From the NCBI RefSeq assembly GCF_016125515.1, contig NZ_WGLO01000018.1, forward strand, positions 51,891 to 115,890: a stretch of 64,000 nt of DNA, in the 5' to 3' direction. The notes beneath the pieces are model-generated. The model saw nothing but the letters and a program-made list of their open reading frames with translations, made no database searches and had not been told where the DNA came from. The position numbers and the translations under genes were made by a program. Positions within the stretch are counted from its first letter, which is position 1; each line of letters starts with the position of its first letter. Below, one piece after another: positions 8,512 to 19,964 of the stretch. Source of the stretch: Hyphomonas sp. Its GTDB lineage: Bacteria > Pseudomonadota > Alphaproteobacteria > Caulobacterales > Hyphomonadaceae.

Positions 8512-9921
8512 ATGCGACAGGAAGTGAAATGGCTGGCGGCCGGGTGCTTGGCACTCGCCGTGCTGGCAGGATGCAGCACGCACGATGCAGGCATGGCCAA
8601 GCCCATGGATGGCGAGATGGCTCCGGCGCCTCCGCCGCCACCGCCACCGCCGCCCCCTGCTTCAATTGCAGACGATGGACCGGGCGTCGGCTCCGTCGTC
8701 GTCACCGGCAGCCGATCAGAGGCCGCGTCTGCCGATCACGCCGCAACGTCGCCCATTGAGCCCAAGCCGCACGCCCCGGCCGCGCAAGCCGGGATGCTGA
8801 CCGCCGGCGACTATGACGACGTTCTGAACCCGGATCTCTACAAGGTCTATCTCGACAAGACGCTGCAGGGGGAACTCAGCGGCAAGGACCTGCCGTTTGT
8901 GGATGCCAACCAGCGCATCGCGATCCGCGTCGTGGACCGGCTCGGCAAGCCGGTGCCGCTGGCGAAGATCCGTGTGGCGTCGGACGACGGCAAGACGGAG
9001 ATCGCGCTGCGCACGGGCGCTGATGGCATGGCCTACATCTACCCGCTGTTCGACACGCTGAAGCCGGGCATGACGGTGAACGTCAGCGCGCCGGGCGGCA
9101 AGACCGCCAGCAAGGCCCTGACCGGGGAGCTGATCGAGACGGGCGGTGAACTGGCCATCGACCTCAGCGGTGACCGCGCGGCGGTCAGCAAGCTGGACCT
9201 GCTGCTGACCATCGATGCCACCGGCTCGATGAGCGACGAGCTCGCCTATCTCCAGAAAGAGCTGGAGAGCATCCTGGACCGTGTGAGCTCCGCCAATGCG
9301 GGGATCGATATTCGCGTGGGCCTGATTGTGTACCGCGACAAGGGCGATGAATATGTCCTGCGGGATTTTCCGTTCACGAGCGACTTTGCCGCCCTCAAGT
9401 CCGATCTAATGGCGCAACGGGCCGATGGCGGCGGGGATATGCCGGAAGCCATGCAGGACGCGATGGCCAAAGGGCTCACGTTTGGCTGGCGCGACGATGC
9501 CGTGAAGGTGAACCTGCTGGTGGCAGATGCCCCACCGCATGACGGCGATATTGCCGCCACCTGGACCAGCGCCGCGAAATCGCGCGCGCAGGGCATCCAC
9601 ATCGTGCCTCTGGCTGCCAGCGGGGTCGACAAGACCGCCGAGTTCCTGATGCGCGCGATGGGCCAGGTGACTGGCGGTCGTTACCTGTTCCTCACGGATG
9701 ATAGCGGCATCGGCAACCCGCATGCCGAGCCGACCGTGGATTGCTATGTCGTGACGCGGCTGGACTCGCTGGTATCTCGCGTGCTGACGAGTCTCGTGCG
9801 CGGCGACCGTGTCGAGCCGGAAGGCGACGAGGTGATCCGTACGGTTGGCAACTACCGCACCGGGATCTGCAAGGTCGAGCCGGTGACCGAAGACCTGAAG
9901 GGCGGCCAGATGGCGGAGTGA
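8512..9921 (+). CDS. VWA-domain lipoprotein
   Basis: The protein has 469 residues. Lipoprotein signal with VLAGC (Cys 21), then a low-complexity run of about ten prolines (residues ~43-53), then VVVTGSR, which resembles the start of TonB-dependent receptor plug regions. A middle domain (about 110-220) has a carboxypeptidase-regulatory-like beta sandwich feel (IRVVDRLGKPVPLAKIRV). A von Willebrand factor A domain runs from about 228 to 430 with a MIDAS motif DATGSMS (D235). It is probably an outer-membrane-anchored periplasmic binding protein; the ligand is unknown. ATG at 8512 is chosen because the lipobox follows it. Confidence 0.85.
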   Translation: MRQEVKWLAAGCLALAVLAGCSTHDAGMAKPMDGEMAPAPPPPPPPPPPASIADDGPGVGSVVVTGSRSEAASADHAATSPIEPKPHAPAAQAGMLTAGDYDDVLNPDLYKVYLDKTLQGELSGKDLPFVDANQRIAIRVVDRLGKPVPLAKIRVASDDGKTEIALRTGADGMAYIYPLFDTLKPGMTVNVSAPGGKTASKALTGELIETGGELAIDLSGDRAAVSKLDLLLTIDATGSMSDELAYLQKELESILDRVSSANAGIDIRVGLIVYRDKGDEYVLRDFPFTSDFAALKSDLMAQRADGGGDMPEAMQDAMAKGLTFGWRDDAVKVNLLVADAPPHDGDIAATWTSAAKSRAQGIHIVPLAASGVDKTAEFLMRAMGQVTGGRYLFLTDDSGIGNPHAEPTVDCYVVTRLDSLVSRVLTSLVRGDRVEPEGDEVIRTVGNYRTGICKVEPVTEDLKGGQMAE

Positions 9922-9929
9922 GGGCCAAG

Positions 9930-9965
9930 GGCGCGCCGGAACGGCTGGACAAGCTCCGGCGCGCC
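9930..9965 (+). terminator. Hairpin terminator after VWA lipoprotein gene
   Basis: GGCGCGCCGGA and TCCGGCGCGCC form a perfect 11-bp stem around a 14-base loop, 9 bases after the stop codon. The tail CTAGTCT is not T-rich, so efficiency is uncertain. Confidence 0.6.
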
Positions 9966-9981
9966 TAGTCTAACAGGCCCC

Positions 9982-10995
9982 ATGCCTGACTTGTCCCGAA
10001 ATGCCCTCATCGCGCGCCTGCCGAAGGCGGAACTCCACCTGCATATCGAAGGAAGCTTCGAGCCCGAGCTGATGATGCAGCTGGCCGCGCGCAACAGGAT
10101 CGACCTGCGCTTCAAGACGCTGGACGAGGCGAAGGCGGCCTACAATTTCTCAAACCTGCAGGAGTTCCTGGACCTCTATTACGAGGGCATGCAGGTGCTG
10201 CGGACGGACGAGGACTTCCACGACCTGACCTGGGCCTACCTGCAGCGCGCGGCGCAGGACAATGTGCGCCATGTCGAGATGTTCTTCGATCCGCAGGCGC
10301 ACACGGCGCGGGGCGTGCCGTTCGGTGTGGTGACCGAGGGCATCCTCGCAGCGCTGAAGCGCGGCGAAAAGGAACTGGGCGTCACGAGCTACCTGATCCT
10401 GAGTTTCCTGCGTCACCTGTCCGAAGAGGACGGGTTTGCGCTGCTGAAGGAGTCCGAAGGCTGGCATGATCGGTTTGTCGGCGTGGGGCTCGACTCCTCC
10501 GAGATGGGCCATCCGCCGCTGAAGTTTGAACGCCTCTACCAGCGCTGCCGGGAGATGGGGTTCAAGCTGTGCATGCATGCCGGCGAGGAAGGCCCGCCGG
10601 AATACGTGCGCGAGGCGCTGATTGAGATCGGCGTGGACCGAATCGACCATGGCAACCGGTCGATGGAAGACCCGGCGCTGATCCAGATCCTGAAGGACGC
10701 CCAGACGCCGCTGACGAATTGCCCGCTGTCGAACCTGTCCCTGTGCGTGATCAAGGACCTGAAGGACAGCCCCGTGAAAGCGCAGCTGGAGGCGGGCCTG
10801 ATGGTGACCGTGAATTCCGACGATCCGGCCTATTTCGGCGGATATATCGGACGCAACTACGAACAGACCGCCGAGGCGCTAGGCCTGTCGGATGCGCAGC
10901 TGGTGACGCTGGCACGCAACAGCTTTAGCGCCAGCTTCCTGCCGGAAGCGGAAAAACAAAAACACCTCGCCGCGATCGATGCGGCGGTCGGCTGA
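9982..10995 (+). CDS. Adenine deaminase (adenosine deaminase superfamily)
   Basis: This 337-residue metal-dependent deaminase has zinc ligands H19 and H21 (HLHIEG), H199 with catalytic E202 (HAGEEG), H223 (IDHGN) and D280 (NSDDPA), all present. HIEGSFEPEL, SSEMGHPP and SDDPAYFGGY match the subgroup that contains the yeast Aah1/Pseudomonas-type adenine deaminases rather than true adenosine deaminases, so adenine to hypoxanthine is the more likely reaction. Context between purQ and purL fits purine salvage. Substrate choice is inferred from motifs only. Confidence 0.85.
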   Translation: MPDLSRNALIARLPKAELHLHIEGSFEPELMMQLAARNRIDLRFKTLDEAKAAYNFSNLQEFLDLYYEGMQVLRTDEDFHDLTWAYLQRAAQDNVRHVEMFFDPQAHTARGVPFGVVTEGILAALKRGEKELGVTSYLILSFLRHLSEEDGFALLKESEGWHDRFVGVGLDSSEMGHPPLKFERLYQRCREMGFKLCMHAGEEGPPEYVREALIEIGVDRIDHGNRSMEDPALIQILKDAQTPLTNCPLSNLSLCVIKDLKDSPVKAQLEAGLMVTVNSDDPAYFGGYIGRNYEQTAEALGLSDAQLVTLARNSFSASFLPEAEKQKHLAAIDAAVG

Positions 10996-11014
10996 GATGC
11001 CAAGGGAGAACAAG

Positions 11015-12205
11015 ATGATCCTGCGTACAGGACTGGTCGCGGCGCTGATGCTGGTGGCGGGCTGCAAGGCCACGCAGGGACAGGAGCCGGATCTCTACGT
11101 CGAGCTGCCTGCGCAGCCGGAAGAGGTTCCCTTCGCGCATGTGGATTATGCCGACATGCGCAACTGGCTGTGCCACCCCGAAATGCCGGAGGGCAATGCC
11201 TGCGATATCGACCTTACTGCAACGGTGATCCACGAGGACGGAACCACCGAGATCGAGGAATCGTATGCCTTGCTGGATACGGCGCCGTTCGATTGTTTCT
11301 ACATCTACCCGACCGTTTCCTTCGACCAGACCTGGAACAGCGACCTGCTGACCGGGGTGGAGGAGATGAACGTCGCCGCCAACCAGCTCGCCCGGTATGG
11401 CACTGTCTGCAATCTCTACGCGCCGCTCTATCGCCAGCGCACGCTGCTGGAGCTGCAAACCCGGATCGCCACGGGCGTTGACAACGCCAATCTCGAAATG
11501 CGCTGGGCCGATGTGGTGGACGGCTGGAACTATTATCTCGAACACAACAACCATGGCCGCCCCGTGCTGCTGATCGGCCATTCGCAAGGCGCCGACATGG
11601 TGATGCAGCTGCTGAAGGCCGAGATCATCGGCAAACCGGTGCAGGCGCAGCTCGTGGGCGTTCACGCAATCGGCTTCACGGCTCATGCCGACGCCGACGG
11701 CACCTATGGCGGCATGCCCGTCTGCAGCGCTCCCGGCCAGGCTGGGTGTATCGTGAACTACGAATCCTTCCGGGCGACGGCCGAGCCGCCGGCCGCCTCG
11801 CGCTTCGGCATCAAGGCGGCGGATGGCGCGGCCGCGATCTGCACGAGCCCGCCCGCTCTGGTGGAGGGCGGGGCAACGGCGCTCGGCGCCTATATGCCCC
11901 GCCAGAGCCTCGGCGCACCGGCGCCGACGGACTATGGCGTGCCGGTGGAGACCCCGTTCGTGAAGCTGCCGGGTCTGCTGTCGGGCGAATGCCGGTCCAA
12001 TGCCACGCATGACTGGCTGGCCGTGACGGTGACGCCCGGTGATGGCCTGCGGACCGACACGATCCGGGGCGACGTGATCGTGAATGGCGAGGTACTGGCC
12101 GATTGGGGCCTGCATCTGGTGGACATGAACCTGGCCATGGGCAACCTGGTGGCACTGGCGGCGCTGCAGGCAAAGACCTGGCAGGACGGGCAGACCGGCA
12201 ATTGA
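11015..12205 (+). CDS. DUF3089 family alpha/beta hydrolase lipoprotein
   Basis: The 396-residue protein starts with a lipoprotein signal (MLVAGC, Cys 15). Features of the DUF3089 family follow: FDCFYIYPTVSF, NLYAPLYRQ and the nucleophile elbow IGHSQGADMV with Ser190. DUF3089 proteins are predicted serine hydrolases with no settled substrate. AAGGGAGAA precedes the ATG at 11015; an upstream in-frame start inside the deaminase gene is less likely. The gap to the deaminase is 19 bp, so the two are probably co-transcribed. Confidence 0.85.
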   Translation: MILRTGLVAALMLVAGCKATQGQEPDLYVELPAQPEEVPFAHVDYADMRNWLCHPEMPEGNACDIDLTATVIHEDGTTEIEESYALLDTAPFDCFYIYPTVSFDQTWNSDLLTGVEEMNVAANQLARYGTVCNLYAPLYRQRTLLELQTRIATGVDNANLEMRWADVVDGWNYYLEHNNHGRPVLLIGHSQGADMVMQLLKAEIIGKPVQAQLVGVHAIGFTAHADADGTYGGMPVCSAPGQAGCIVNYESFRATAEPPAASRFGIKAADGAAAICTSPPALVEGGATALGAYMPRQSLGAPAPTDYGVPVETPFVKLPGLLSGECRSNATHDWLAVTVTPGDGLRTDTIRGDVIVNGEVLADWGLHLVDMNLAMGNLVALAALQAKTWQDGQTGN

Positions 12206-12244
12206 GGCTGGCGACTCGCGGACTTTGCCGGTAAACGCCCGGCC

Positions 12245-14506
<2,262 letters not shown>

Positions 14507-14542
14507 GCCCGCCCGATCCGGCCTTCGCCGGGTTGAACGGGC
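14507..14542 (+). terminator. Possible terminator after purL
   Basis: GCCCG...CGGGC encloses a second stem GATCCGG/CCGG around the loop CCTTCG directly after the purL stop, in the convergent gap with the DUF1993 gene. The structure is imperfect and lacks a T-run. Confidence 0.35.
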
Positions 14543-14561
14543 ACAACGCGACGTGTGCGGA

Positions 14562-15068
14562 TCAGGCCGGCACGAGGTAGTCCCGCTTGCCGATCTGGAC
14601 GCCCTGCATGCGCAGCAGACCGTAGGCCATGGCAGCGTGGAAGTGCAGGTTCGGCAGGATGAAGCTCTGCAGGTATTGCTGGCCGGTCATCGGCATTGTT
14701 GCCTGACCCATCGGGATCTGCAGGGTCTCGCTGGCGGTCGCGTCGATCTTTGCGTCTTCGACGGCGTTGACATAGGCGATGGCTTTGTCGCACCGGGCGA
14801 TCAGTTCGGCGAAGGTTTGCTCCGTGTCCGGAAAGCTCGGCATGTCCAGTCCGGCGAGGCGGGCCGCGCCACGGGCGGCCGTATCACAGGCAATCTGCAC
14901 CTGGCGCGGTAGGGCGAACATGTCGGGGTAGAGCCGCTGGGCCAGCATGGCGGCCTCTTCGCACTTGATCGATCCGGCATATGACTCGCCCTTGGCAAGG
15001 ATGCCCTTCAGCGCGCCTAGCGTTTGGTTCGTGGAAGATTTCAGTATGTAGGAGACCGTCGTGGTCAT
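14562..15068 (-). CDS. DUF1993 family protein
   Basis: The 168-residue cytoplasmic protein matches DUF1993: an N-terminal helix, LYPDMFALPRQVQIACDTA, then a long linker with GLDMPSFPDTEQTF and the C-terminal NLHFHAAMAYGLLRMQGV. The fold is expected to be a DinB-like four-helix bundle; His residues in FHAAMAY could bind metal. Function is unknown. Its ATG overlaps the stop of the upstream M28 peptidase gene (ATGA), so the two are co-translated. Confidence 0.88.
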   Translation of the reverse strand: MTTTVSYILKSSTNQTLGALKGILAKGESYAGSIKCEEAAMLAQRLYPDMFALPRQVQIACDTAARGAARLAGLDMPSFPDTEQTFAELIARCDKAIAYVNAVEDAKIDATASETLQIPMGQATMPMTGQQYLQSFILPNLHFHAAMAYGLLRMQGVQIGKRDYLVPA

Positions 15069-16096
15069 TCGGTAGGTCCTTCTGGTTGAACGGGGGCGGC
15101 CTGCTGCTGGCGCAGGGCGTAGATTTCGGGAAGCCGCTCGTCGGCTGCACGGACCGCCATGGCGACGGTGTCGGCTGCGCGGACGTAGAAGTCCAGAGGG
15201 ATCACGGAGAAGTCATCGGTCGACTTGTGATAGTCGGGGTGATCCTCGACTCCGAAATAGAGGAACGGGATTCCCAACTCGTGGAACAGGGCGTGGTCGG
15301 ACTGGTTCGTCCAATCATTTACGCCGTCTTCGGGGCGGTCATGGCCGATCAACAGATTCACGGGCGCCTCTGCAGCGATCTGTTCGACCAACGGAACAAG
15401 ACCCGGCGTGTGATAGGTGCCTGCGACATAAAGCTCGCCCACATCCGAGCGGCTGACCATATCCATATTGATGTTGAGGGCCGCCCGGTCGATCGGCAGG
15501 TCCGGGTCGCGCACGAGGGCGCGGGCGCCGAGAAAGCCGACTTCCTCCCCGTCGAGCGCGACAAACAGGATGTCATGGCGGGGCGGCTGGCGGACGAAAT
15601 GTTCGGCGAGCGCGGTGAGCGCCGCGGCGCCGGAGGCGTTGTCGTCGGCGCCGTTGTAGATCTCACCGTTTCGGATGCCGAGATGGTCGTAGTGGGCGGT
15701 AACGATTATGAGCGGGCCGCTGCCGGGCGTCTGACCCGGCACCCAGCCGATCAGGTTGGCACCCGGGCCCGGCACGTCGAGGCCGGGGCGCGGCAGAACA
15801 GTCACCGCGTGTTCCCATCCGGATTTGAGGTAGGGCTTTAGGCCCGCATCCTCGAAGCGCTTGCGGATGAAGCCCCGGGCCGCGTCGGCGCCCGGCGTGC
15901 CTGCGCCGCGCCCCTCCAGAGCATCAGATGACAGCACCTCGGCCAGGTGCAGCATCGGGCCGGGATCGATGTTGCGCGCCTCATAGGTGACTCCCGGGAT
16001 CGCGTCGCCCTGGCGCCCCTGCCACAGTAGGTAACCGCCCAGCGCTATCGCCACGAAACCGAGGATCGCCGCGAGAGCAAAGGACCGTTTTGTCAT
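15065..16096 (-). CDS. M28 family metallopeptidase, membrane-anchored
   Basis: The 343-residue protein has one N-terminal membrane anchor (SFALAAILGFVAIALGGYLL) and a periplasmic M28 aminopeptidase domain. The two-zinc ligands are seen in order: H in TAHYDHLG, D in GADDNASG, E-E in DGEEVGFLG, D in NINMDMVSR and H in DYHKSTDD. It probably trims N-terminal residues from peptides outside the cytoplasm. ATG at 16096 is preferred because the membrane anchor follows directly; a longer frame to 16279 would cross the divergent bolA gene. Operonic with the DUF1993 gene. Confidence 0.92.
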   Translation of the reverse strand: MTKRSFALAAILGFVAIALGGYLLWQGRQGDAIPGVTYEARNIDPGPMLHLAEVLSSDALEGRGAGTPGADAARGFIRKRFEDAGLKPYLKSGWEHAVTVLPRPGLDVPGPGANLIGWVPGQTPGSGPLIIVTAHYDHLGIRNGEIYNGADDNASGAAALTALAEHFVRQPPRHDILFVALDGEEVGFLGARALVRDPDLPIDRAALNINMDMVSRSDVGELYVAGTYHTPGLVPLVEQIAAEAPVNLLIGHDRPEDGVNDWTNQSDHALFHELGIPFLYFGVEDHPDYHKSTDDFSVIPLDFYVRAADTVAMAVRAADERLPEIYALRQQQAAPVQPEGPTE

Positions 16097-16187
16097 CAGG
16101 GGGAGCTCCGGGACGCGAGTCGCAACGCTTGACCCTAGCCCTTTCGGGCGCCATCTGCCTAGCGCGAGCCGTGAAAGGACCTGACAC

Positions 16188-16418
16188 ATGGGCATGAGCC
16201 AGGACACTCTGATGAAATTCCTGAAGCAGGGCTTTCCGGACGCGGAAATCACGCTGACCGACCTCGCGGGGGACGACAATCACTGGCAGGCCGAGATCGT
16301 CAGCGCGCGGTTTGCCGGCGTGCCGCGGGTGCGCCAGCACCAGATGGTTTACGAAGCCCTGCAGGGCCACATGGGCGGCGTACTGCACGCGCTAGCCCTG
16401 AAAACACGGGCACCCTGA
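16188..16418 (+). CDS. bolA: BolA family protein
   Basis: This 76-residue BolA/IbaG-type protein shows the conserved helix-turn region FPDAEITLTDLAGDDNHWQAEIVS and the FAGVPRVRQHQMVYEAL signature, including a conserved His that helps bind a [2Fe-2S] cluster with monothiol glutaredoxin. Its partner grxD lies 3.1 kb downstream, separated by a peptidase and a secreted-protein gene; the purL-bolA-grxD neighbourhood is otherwise the alphaproteobacterial one. The role is Fe-S cluster trafficking, inferred from family. Confidence 0.93.
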   Translation: MGMSQDTLMKFLKQGFPDAEITLTDLAGDDNHWQAEIVSARFAGVPRVRQHQMVYEALQGHMGGVLHALALKTRAP

Positions 16419-16488
16419 GCTGCGCAAATATTGACGTTACGTCCGGTTCACTGTCTGCTGGGACAAACTCCCAGGGAGAGCTGAATTC

Positions 16489-18324
16489 ATGTCAAATCTG
16501 TTGAAAACGGCCAGCGTTGCCGCGCTCGGCCTCATGCTTGTGGCTTGTACGCCGCATCAGGATCGGGTTGATCCGGCGGCCATCGCGGCTGAGGAAATGG
16601 CCATCGAGGCCCGGACGTTCCTGACCCTCGCCGAAAGCGAACTCGCCGCGATGAACAAGGAAGCTGCACAGGCTTTCTGGAACCAGGCGACCGATATCAA
16701 TCCGGAGACGAATACAGCTGCGGCGAAAGCCGGCGCAAAGGCCACGACGCTGGCCGTGTCGCTGGCCAACGAGTCCAAGAAGTTCGACGTCTCACAACTG
16801 CCGCCAGACCTAGCGCGCAAGATGCAGATCCTGCGCGGCGGTATCACGATTCCTGCCCCGTCCCGTCCTGGCGCGGCGGAGGAATTGTCGAAACTGACGA
16901 CGGATCTCGACGCCGCCTACGGCACCGGAAAGTTCGAATACAAAGGCCAGATGATCACGCTCGACGAGGCCTCGACCATCATCGAGACGTCGCGCAATCC
17001 AAACGAGACCAAGGCCGTCTGGGAAGGCTGGCGGACGATTTCGCCGCCGATGAAGGACAATTATGCCGCGATGGTGACCCTCGCCAACGAGGGCGCGCGG
17101 GAACTGGGCTATCCCAGCCTCGATCAGATGTGGCTTTCGGGCTACGACATGCCGCCCGAGGAGATGGAAACCGAAGTCCAGCGCCTGTGGACGCAGGTCC
17201 AGCCGCTCTACAAGGAGCTGCACTGCTATACCCGCATGAAGTTGAACCAGAAATATGGCGACGCGGTGCAGCCAGCGACCGGCCCGATCCGTGCGGACCT
17301 GCTCGGCAACATGTGGGCCCAGCAATGGTCGTCGATCTACGACGTCGTGAAACCCGCCGATTCCGTCCCAATAAGTTACGACCTGACCCAGCGCCTGGTC
17401 GACAAAGGCTACACGCCGATCAAGATGGTCGAGACCGGCGAGGCCTTCTTCGTGTCGCTTGGCCTGGCGCCGCTGCCCAAGACGTTCTGGGAACGCTCGA
17501 TGATCGTGCGTCCGGAAGGCAAGGAAGTGCAGTGCCACGCTTCGGCCTGGAACCTCGATGACGAAGAGGATGTGCGCATCAAGATGTGCACCGAAGTGAA
17601 TTCGGAAGACTTCTACACCGTTCACCACGAACTCGGTCACAACTTCTACCAGCGCGCATACAAGGACCAGGACTTCCTTTACAAGAATGGCGCCCATGAC
17701 GGCTTCCACGAAGCCATCGGGGACTTCATCGGCCTATCGATCACGCCGGAGTACCTCAAGCAGATTGGTCTGATCACCGCCGAGGAAATGCCGGGCCCGG
17801 ATTCCGATACGGCCCTGCTGATGCAAACCGCACTCGACAAGATCGCATTCCTGCCGTTCGCGCTGACAGTTGATGGCTGGCGATGGGATGTGCTGTCCGG
17901 CAAGACGGCACCGGAAAATTACAACCAGGATTGGTGGGATCTACGCCTTAAGAACCAGGGCCTCGTGCCTCCGGGGCCTCGCCCGGCCGATGCCTTCGAC
18001 CCCGGCGCGAAGTACCACATCCCCGGTAATACGCCCTACCTGCGTTACTTCCTGAGCTTCATTCTGCAGTTCCAGTTCCACAAGGCCGCCTGCGAGCAGG
18101 CCGGCTGGGAAGGCCCGCTGCACCGCTGCTCGATTTACAATGACAAGGAAGTCGGCGAGCGGTTCAACGCCATGCTGGAAGCGGGCGCATCGCAGCCCTG
18201 GCCCGACACGCTGGAAAAGTTCACCGGCACACGCCAGATGGATGGCAGCGCCATCATCGAGTATTTCGATCCGCTGATGGTTTACCTCAAAGAGCAGAAC
18301 GAGGGACAGGCCTGCGGTTGGTAA
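16489..18324 (+). CDS. M2 family peptidyl-dipeptidase (ACE-like), lipoprotein
   Basis: The 611-residue protein carries a lipoprotein signal (MLVAC, Cys 20) and a full M2 metallopeptidase domain. The zinc site HELGH is at H380-H384 with the third ligand expected in DGFHEAIGD about 24 residues later. The family removes C-terminal dipeptides, as angiotensin-converting enzyme does. Other ACE-like landmarks are the WEGWR substrate region and LPFALTVDGWRWDV. It is expected at the outer or inner membrane facing the periplasm. It splits bolA from grxD, and a strong hairpin terminator follows. Confidence 0.94.
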   Translation: MSNLLKTASVAALGLMLVACTPHQDRVDPAAIAAEEMAIEARTFLTLAESELAAMNKEAAQAFWNQATDINPETNTAAAKAGAKATTLAVSLANESKKFDVSQLPPDLARKMQILRGGITIPAPSRPGAAEELSKLTTDLDAAYGTGKFEYKGQMITLDEASTIIETSRNPNETKAVWEGWRTISPPMKDNYAAMVTLANEGARELGYPSLDQMWLSGYDMPPEEMETEVQRLWTQVQPLYKELHCYTRMKLNQKYGDAVQPATGPIRADLLGNMWAQQWSSIYDVVKPADSVPISYDLTQRLVDKGYTPIKMVETGEAFFVSLGLAPLPKTFWERSMIVRPEGKEVQCHASAWNLDDEEDVRIKMCTEVNSEDFYTVHHELGHNFYQRAYKDQDFLYKNGAHDGFHEAIGDFIGLSITPEYLKQIGLITAEEMPGPDSDTALLMQTALDKIAFLPFALTVDGWRWDVLSGKTAPENYNQDWWDLRLKNQGLVPPGPRPADAFDPGAKYHIPGNTPYLRYFLSFILQFQFHKAACEQAGWEGPLHRCSIYNDKEVGERFNAMLEAGASQPWPDTLEKFTGTRQMDGSAIIEYFDPLMVYLKEQNEGQACGW

Positions 18325-18354
18325 GATCGGCCCCGTTCACGCTGAAACCAAAAA

Positions 18355-18380
18355 AAGGGCGCCCTTGCCGGGGCGCCCTT
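18355..18380. terminator. Strong bidirectional rho-independent terminator
   Basis: AAGGGCGCCC-TTGCCG-GGGCGCCCTT is a perfect 10-bp stem. On the minus strand it is followed by seven T residues, making it a classic terminator for the secreted-protein gene at 18403-19338; on the plus strand it can close the M2 peptidase transcript. Confidence 0.9.
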
Positions 18381-18402
18381 ATCATTTAAGCGGCCAATGC
18401 CG

Positions 18403-19338
18403 TTACTTGCGCTCCATGCGCTCAGCCAGGTAGCTCTGCGCCTGGGTCAGTGACACTGTATTGCGCGGCATCGAGTACAGGGCCCGCAGGAAATCCTTGT
18501 CCCAGTCCGTCATCTGCATCGGGCGCTTGTCACCCAAATCCACGCGGAAAAGATTCATGATGGTTTCGATACCCGTCGTGTTTCCGTTTGGATCGGCCTG
18601 CATCAGCGCCACGAAGGCAATGTAGTCTGCCAGCGAGTCCATCGACACGCCCTGAACTAGATTTGCATCGACAACGATTATCGCATGGCTCAGGTCCTGC
18701 CGGGTGGCTGACCGCAGGCGGCTACCTTCAGAGCGAACGGTCGGCGCGCCGACGACGCCATCAGCAACGCCTTGGCGTGCTTCACCGGAGATGCGCGTTC
18801 CGTCCGCGCCACGCGTTTCTGAAACGTGCCACCAGCGCACCGGGCGCTCCTCGGTCTTGAACTGTTCGAACGCAGACTTGCCAAGCGTGCCGACGCGCTT
18901 TTCGGAGCTCACCGCAAACAGGTTGGCATATTTCTCCTGCATCGCGCCAATCAGCACTTCGGGTTCCGTCGTCACGAGAATGGTGATCTCAGGCGAGCAT
19001 CCCGGCTTGCCGGTACGCAATCCTACTTCCAGGGCACGCTGCGAAACACGATCGGCGATGAACTGCGCCTGTGCGGCTTTGACCCCCGATACGCCGACGC
19101 AGATACGGTCATCCCAGCGGGCGAGCTGTTCGGTGCCATGAGGCGGCGCGGTGACCTGCGCCACATAGTTTTGCGTTTCTGCGGGCTTGCGGGCGGTTAC
19201 AACAACCTTTTCGTTGATCAGTGCGCCCTCTTCGCTCGAAGGCGCGAGTTCGGCGGCCTGCGCCGTTCCGGGCGAGACAGCGCACAGAGCCATCAGGACC
19301 GACGCGGATGCGGCTTTCAGGTTAAATCCGTAGATCAT
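18403..19338 (-). CDS. Secreted protein of unknown function
   Basis: The 311-residue protein has a Sec signal peptide (hydrophobic core SASVLMALCAVSPGTAQA, cleavage near residue 28). Shortly after it comes KVVVTARKP, like the N-terminus of TonB-dependent receptor plugs, yet no barrel follows. The rest is a soluble alpha/beta region with two widely spaced Cys (about 81 and 113) that could form a disulphide. I do not recognise a named family. It is followed by a strong terminator, and its start faces two ATCG-N5-CGATAA sites (19406-19441), shared with the DUF2807 gene promoter. Confidence 0.8.
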   Translation of the reverse strand: MIYGFNLKAASASVLMALCAVSPGTAQAAELAPSSEEGALINEKVVVTARKPAETQNYVAQVTAPPHGTEQLARWDDRICVGVSGVKAAQAQFIADRVSQRALEVGLRTGKPGCSPEITILVTTEPEVLIGAMQEKYANLFAVSSEKRVGTLGKSAFEQFKTEERPVRWWHVSETRGADGTRISGEARQGVADGVVGAPTVRSEGSRLRSATRQDLSHAIIVVDANLVQGVSMDSLADYIAFVALMQADPNGNTTGIETIMNLFRVDLGDKRPMQMTDWDKDFLRALYSMPRNTVSLTQAQSYLAERMERK

Positions 19339-19405
19339 GATCGGGCTCTCCAGTTCCTACCGGGAGGCGAACCGAATGCCGCGCTCCCTTGTATGTGGCC
19401 TTATA

Positions 19406-19441
19406 ATCGTTTTTCGATAAATGGCAATCGCTTATCGATAA
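19406..19441. promoter_or_regulatory. Paired operator-like repeats ATCG-N5-CGATAA
   Basis: Two copies, ATCGTTTTTCGATAA (19406-19420) and ATCGCTTATCGATAA (19427-19441), are offset by 21 bp, two helical turns, in an AT-rich patch between the secreted-protein gene and grxD. Each has palindromic ATCG/CGAT arms with a 5-base spacer. The same motif occurs upstream of the DUF2807 gene at 23541-23555. The regulator is not identified. Confidence 0.6.
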
Positions 19442-19555
19442 TTTCAACATGAAGCTTTCGTGACACGACGCGCCATGTCCGCTGCGCGCGTCCCGACGCA
19501 ACTTGACGCAGCGCATCACGCAATCCAAATCAAGGCCGCAACCGGAGCCATATCC

Positions 19556-19894
19556 ATGACCGACCAAGCCACTCTCGACGCCATCGACAAGGCCGTAAAG
19601 TCCAATGACGTTGTGCTGTTCATGAAGGGCACGCCGACCTTTCCTCAATGTGGCTTCTCCTCAACGGTCGTGCAGATCCTCGATTATCTTGGCGTGGAAT
19701 ACGTCTCGACCAACGTGCTCGAGAATGAGGCGGTGCGTGACGGCATCAAGCAGTACACCAACTGGCCGACGATCCCGCAGCTCTATGTGAAGGGGGAATT
19801 CATCGGCGGCTGCGACATCCTGAAAGAAATGTTCGAGAATGGCGAGCTGAAAGAATTGTTCGCCGAAAAAGGCATTGAGCTCGCCGCAGAGTAG
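19556..19894 (+). CDS. grxD: Monothiol glutaredoxin (Grx4 type)
   Basis: The 112-residue protein has the CGFS active site (C32) in [14 protein letters not shown], a [18 protein letters not shown] glutathione/cis-Pro region and GGCDI. It carries [2Fe-2S] clusters together with BolA and hands them to acceptors. I chose ATG at 19556, with GGAG 8 bases upstream; the longer open frame to 19460 adds residues foreign to the family. The upstream region includes the ATCG-N5-CGATAA pair, so regulation shared with the divergent secreted-protein gene is possible. Confidence 0.96.
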   Translation: MTDQATLDAIDKAVKSNDVVLFMKGTPTFPQCGFSSTVVQILDYLGVEYVSTNVLENEAVRDGIKQYTNWPTIPQLYVKGEFIGGCDILKEMFENGELKELFAEKGIELAAE

Positions 19895-19964
19895 AATGCT
19901 GAACCGGTCCGGGTGACCTTAGTCCGGTCTGCGTGCTGCTGGTTCAGTATACCTCGCGCGCGCA

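Noticed and set aside
14507..16187. Purine riboswitch or attenuator near purL
   Set aside because: The gap before purL is only 39 bases and no conserved aptamer structure is visible on either side.
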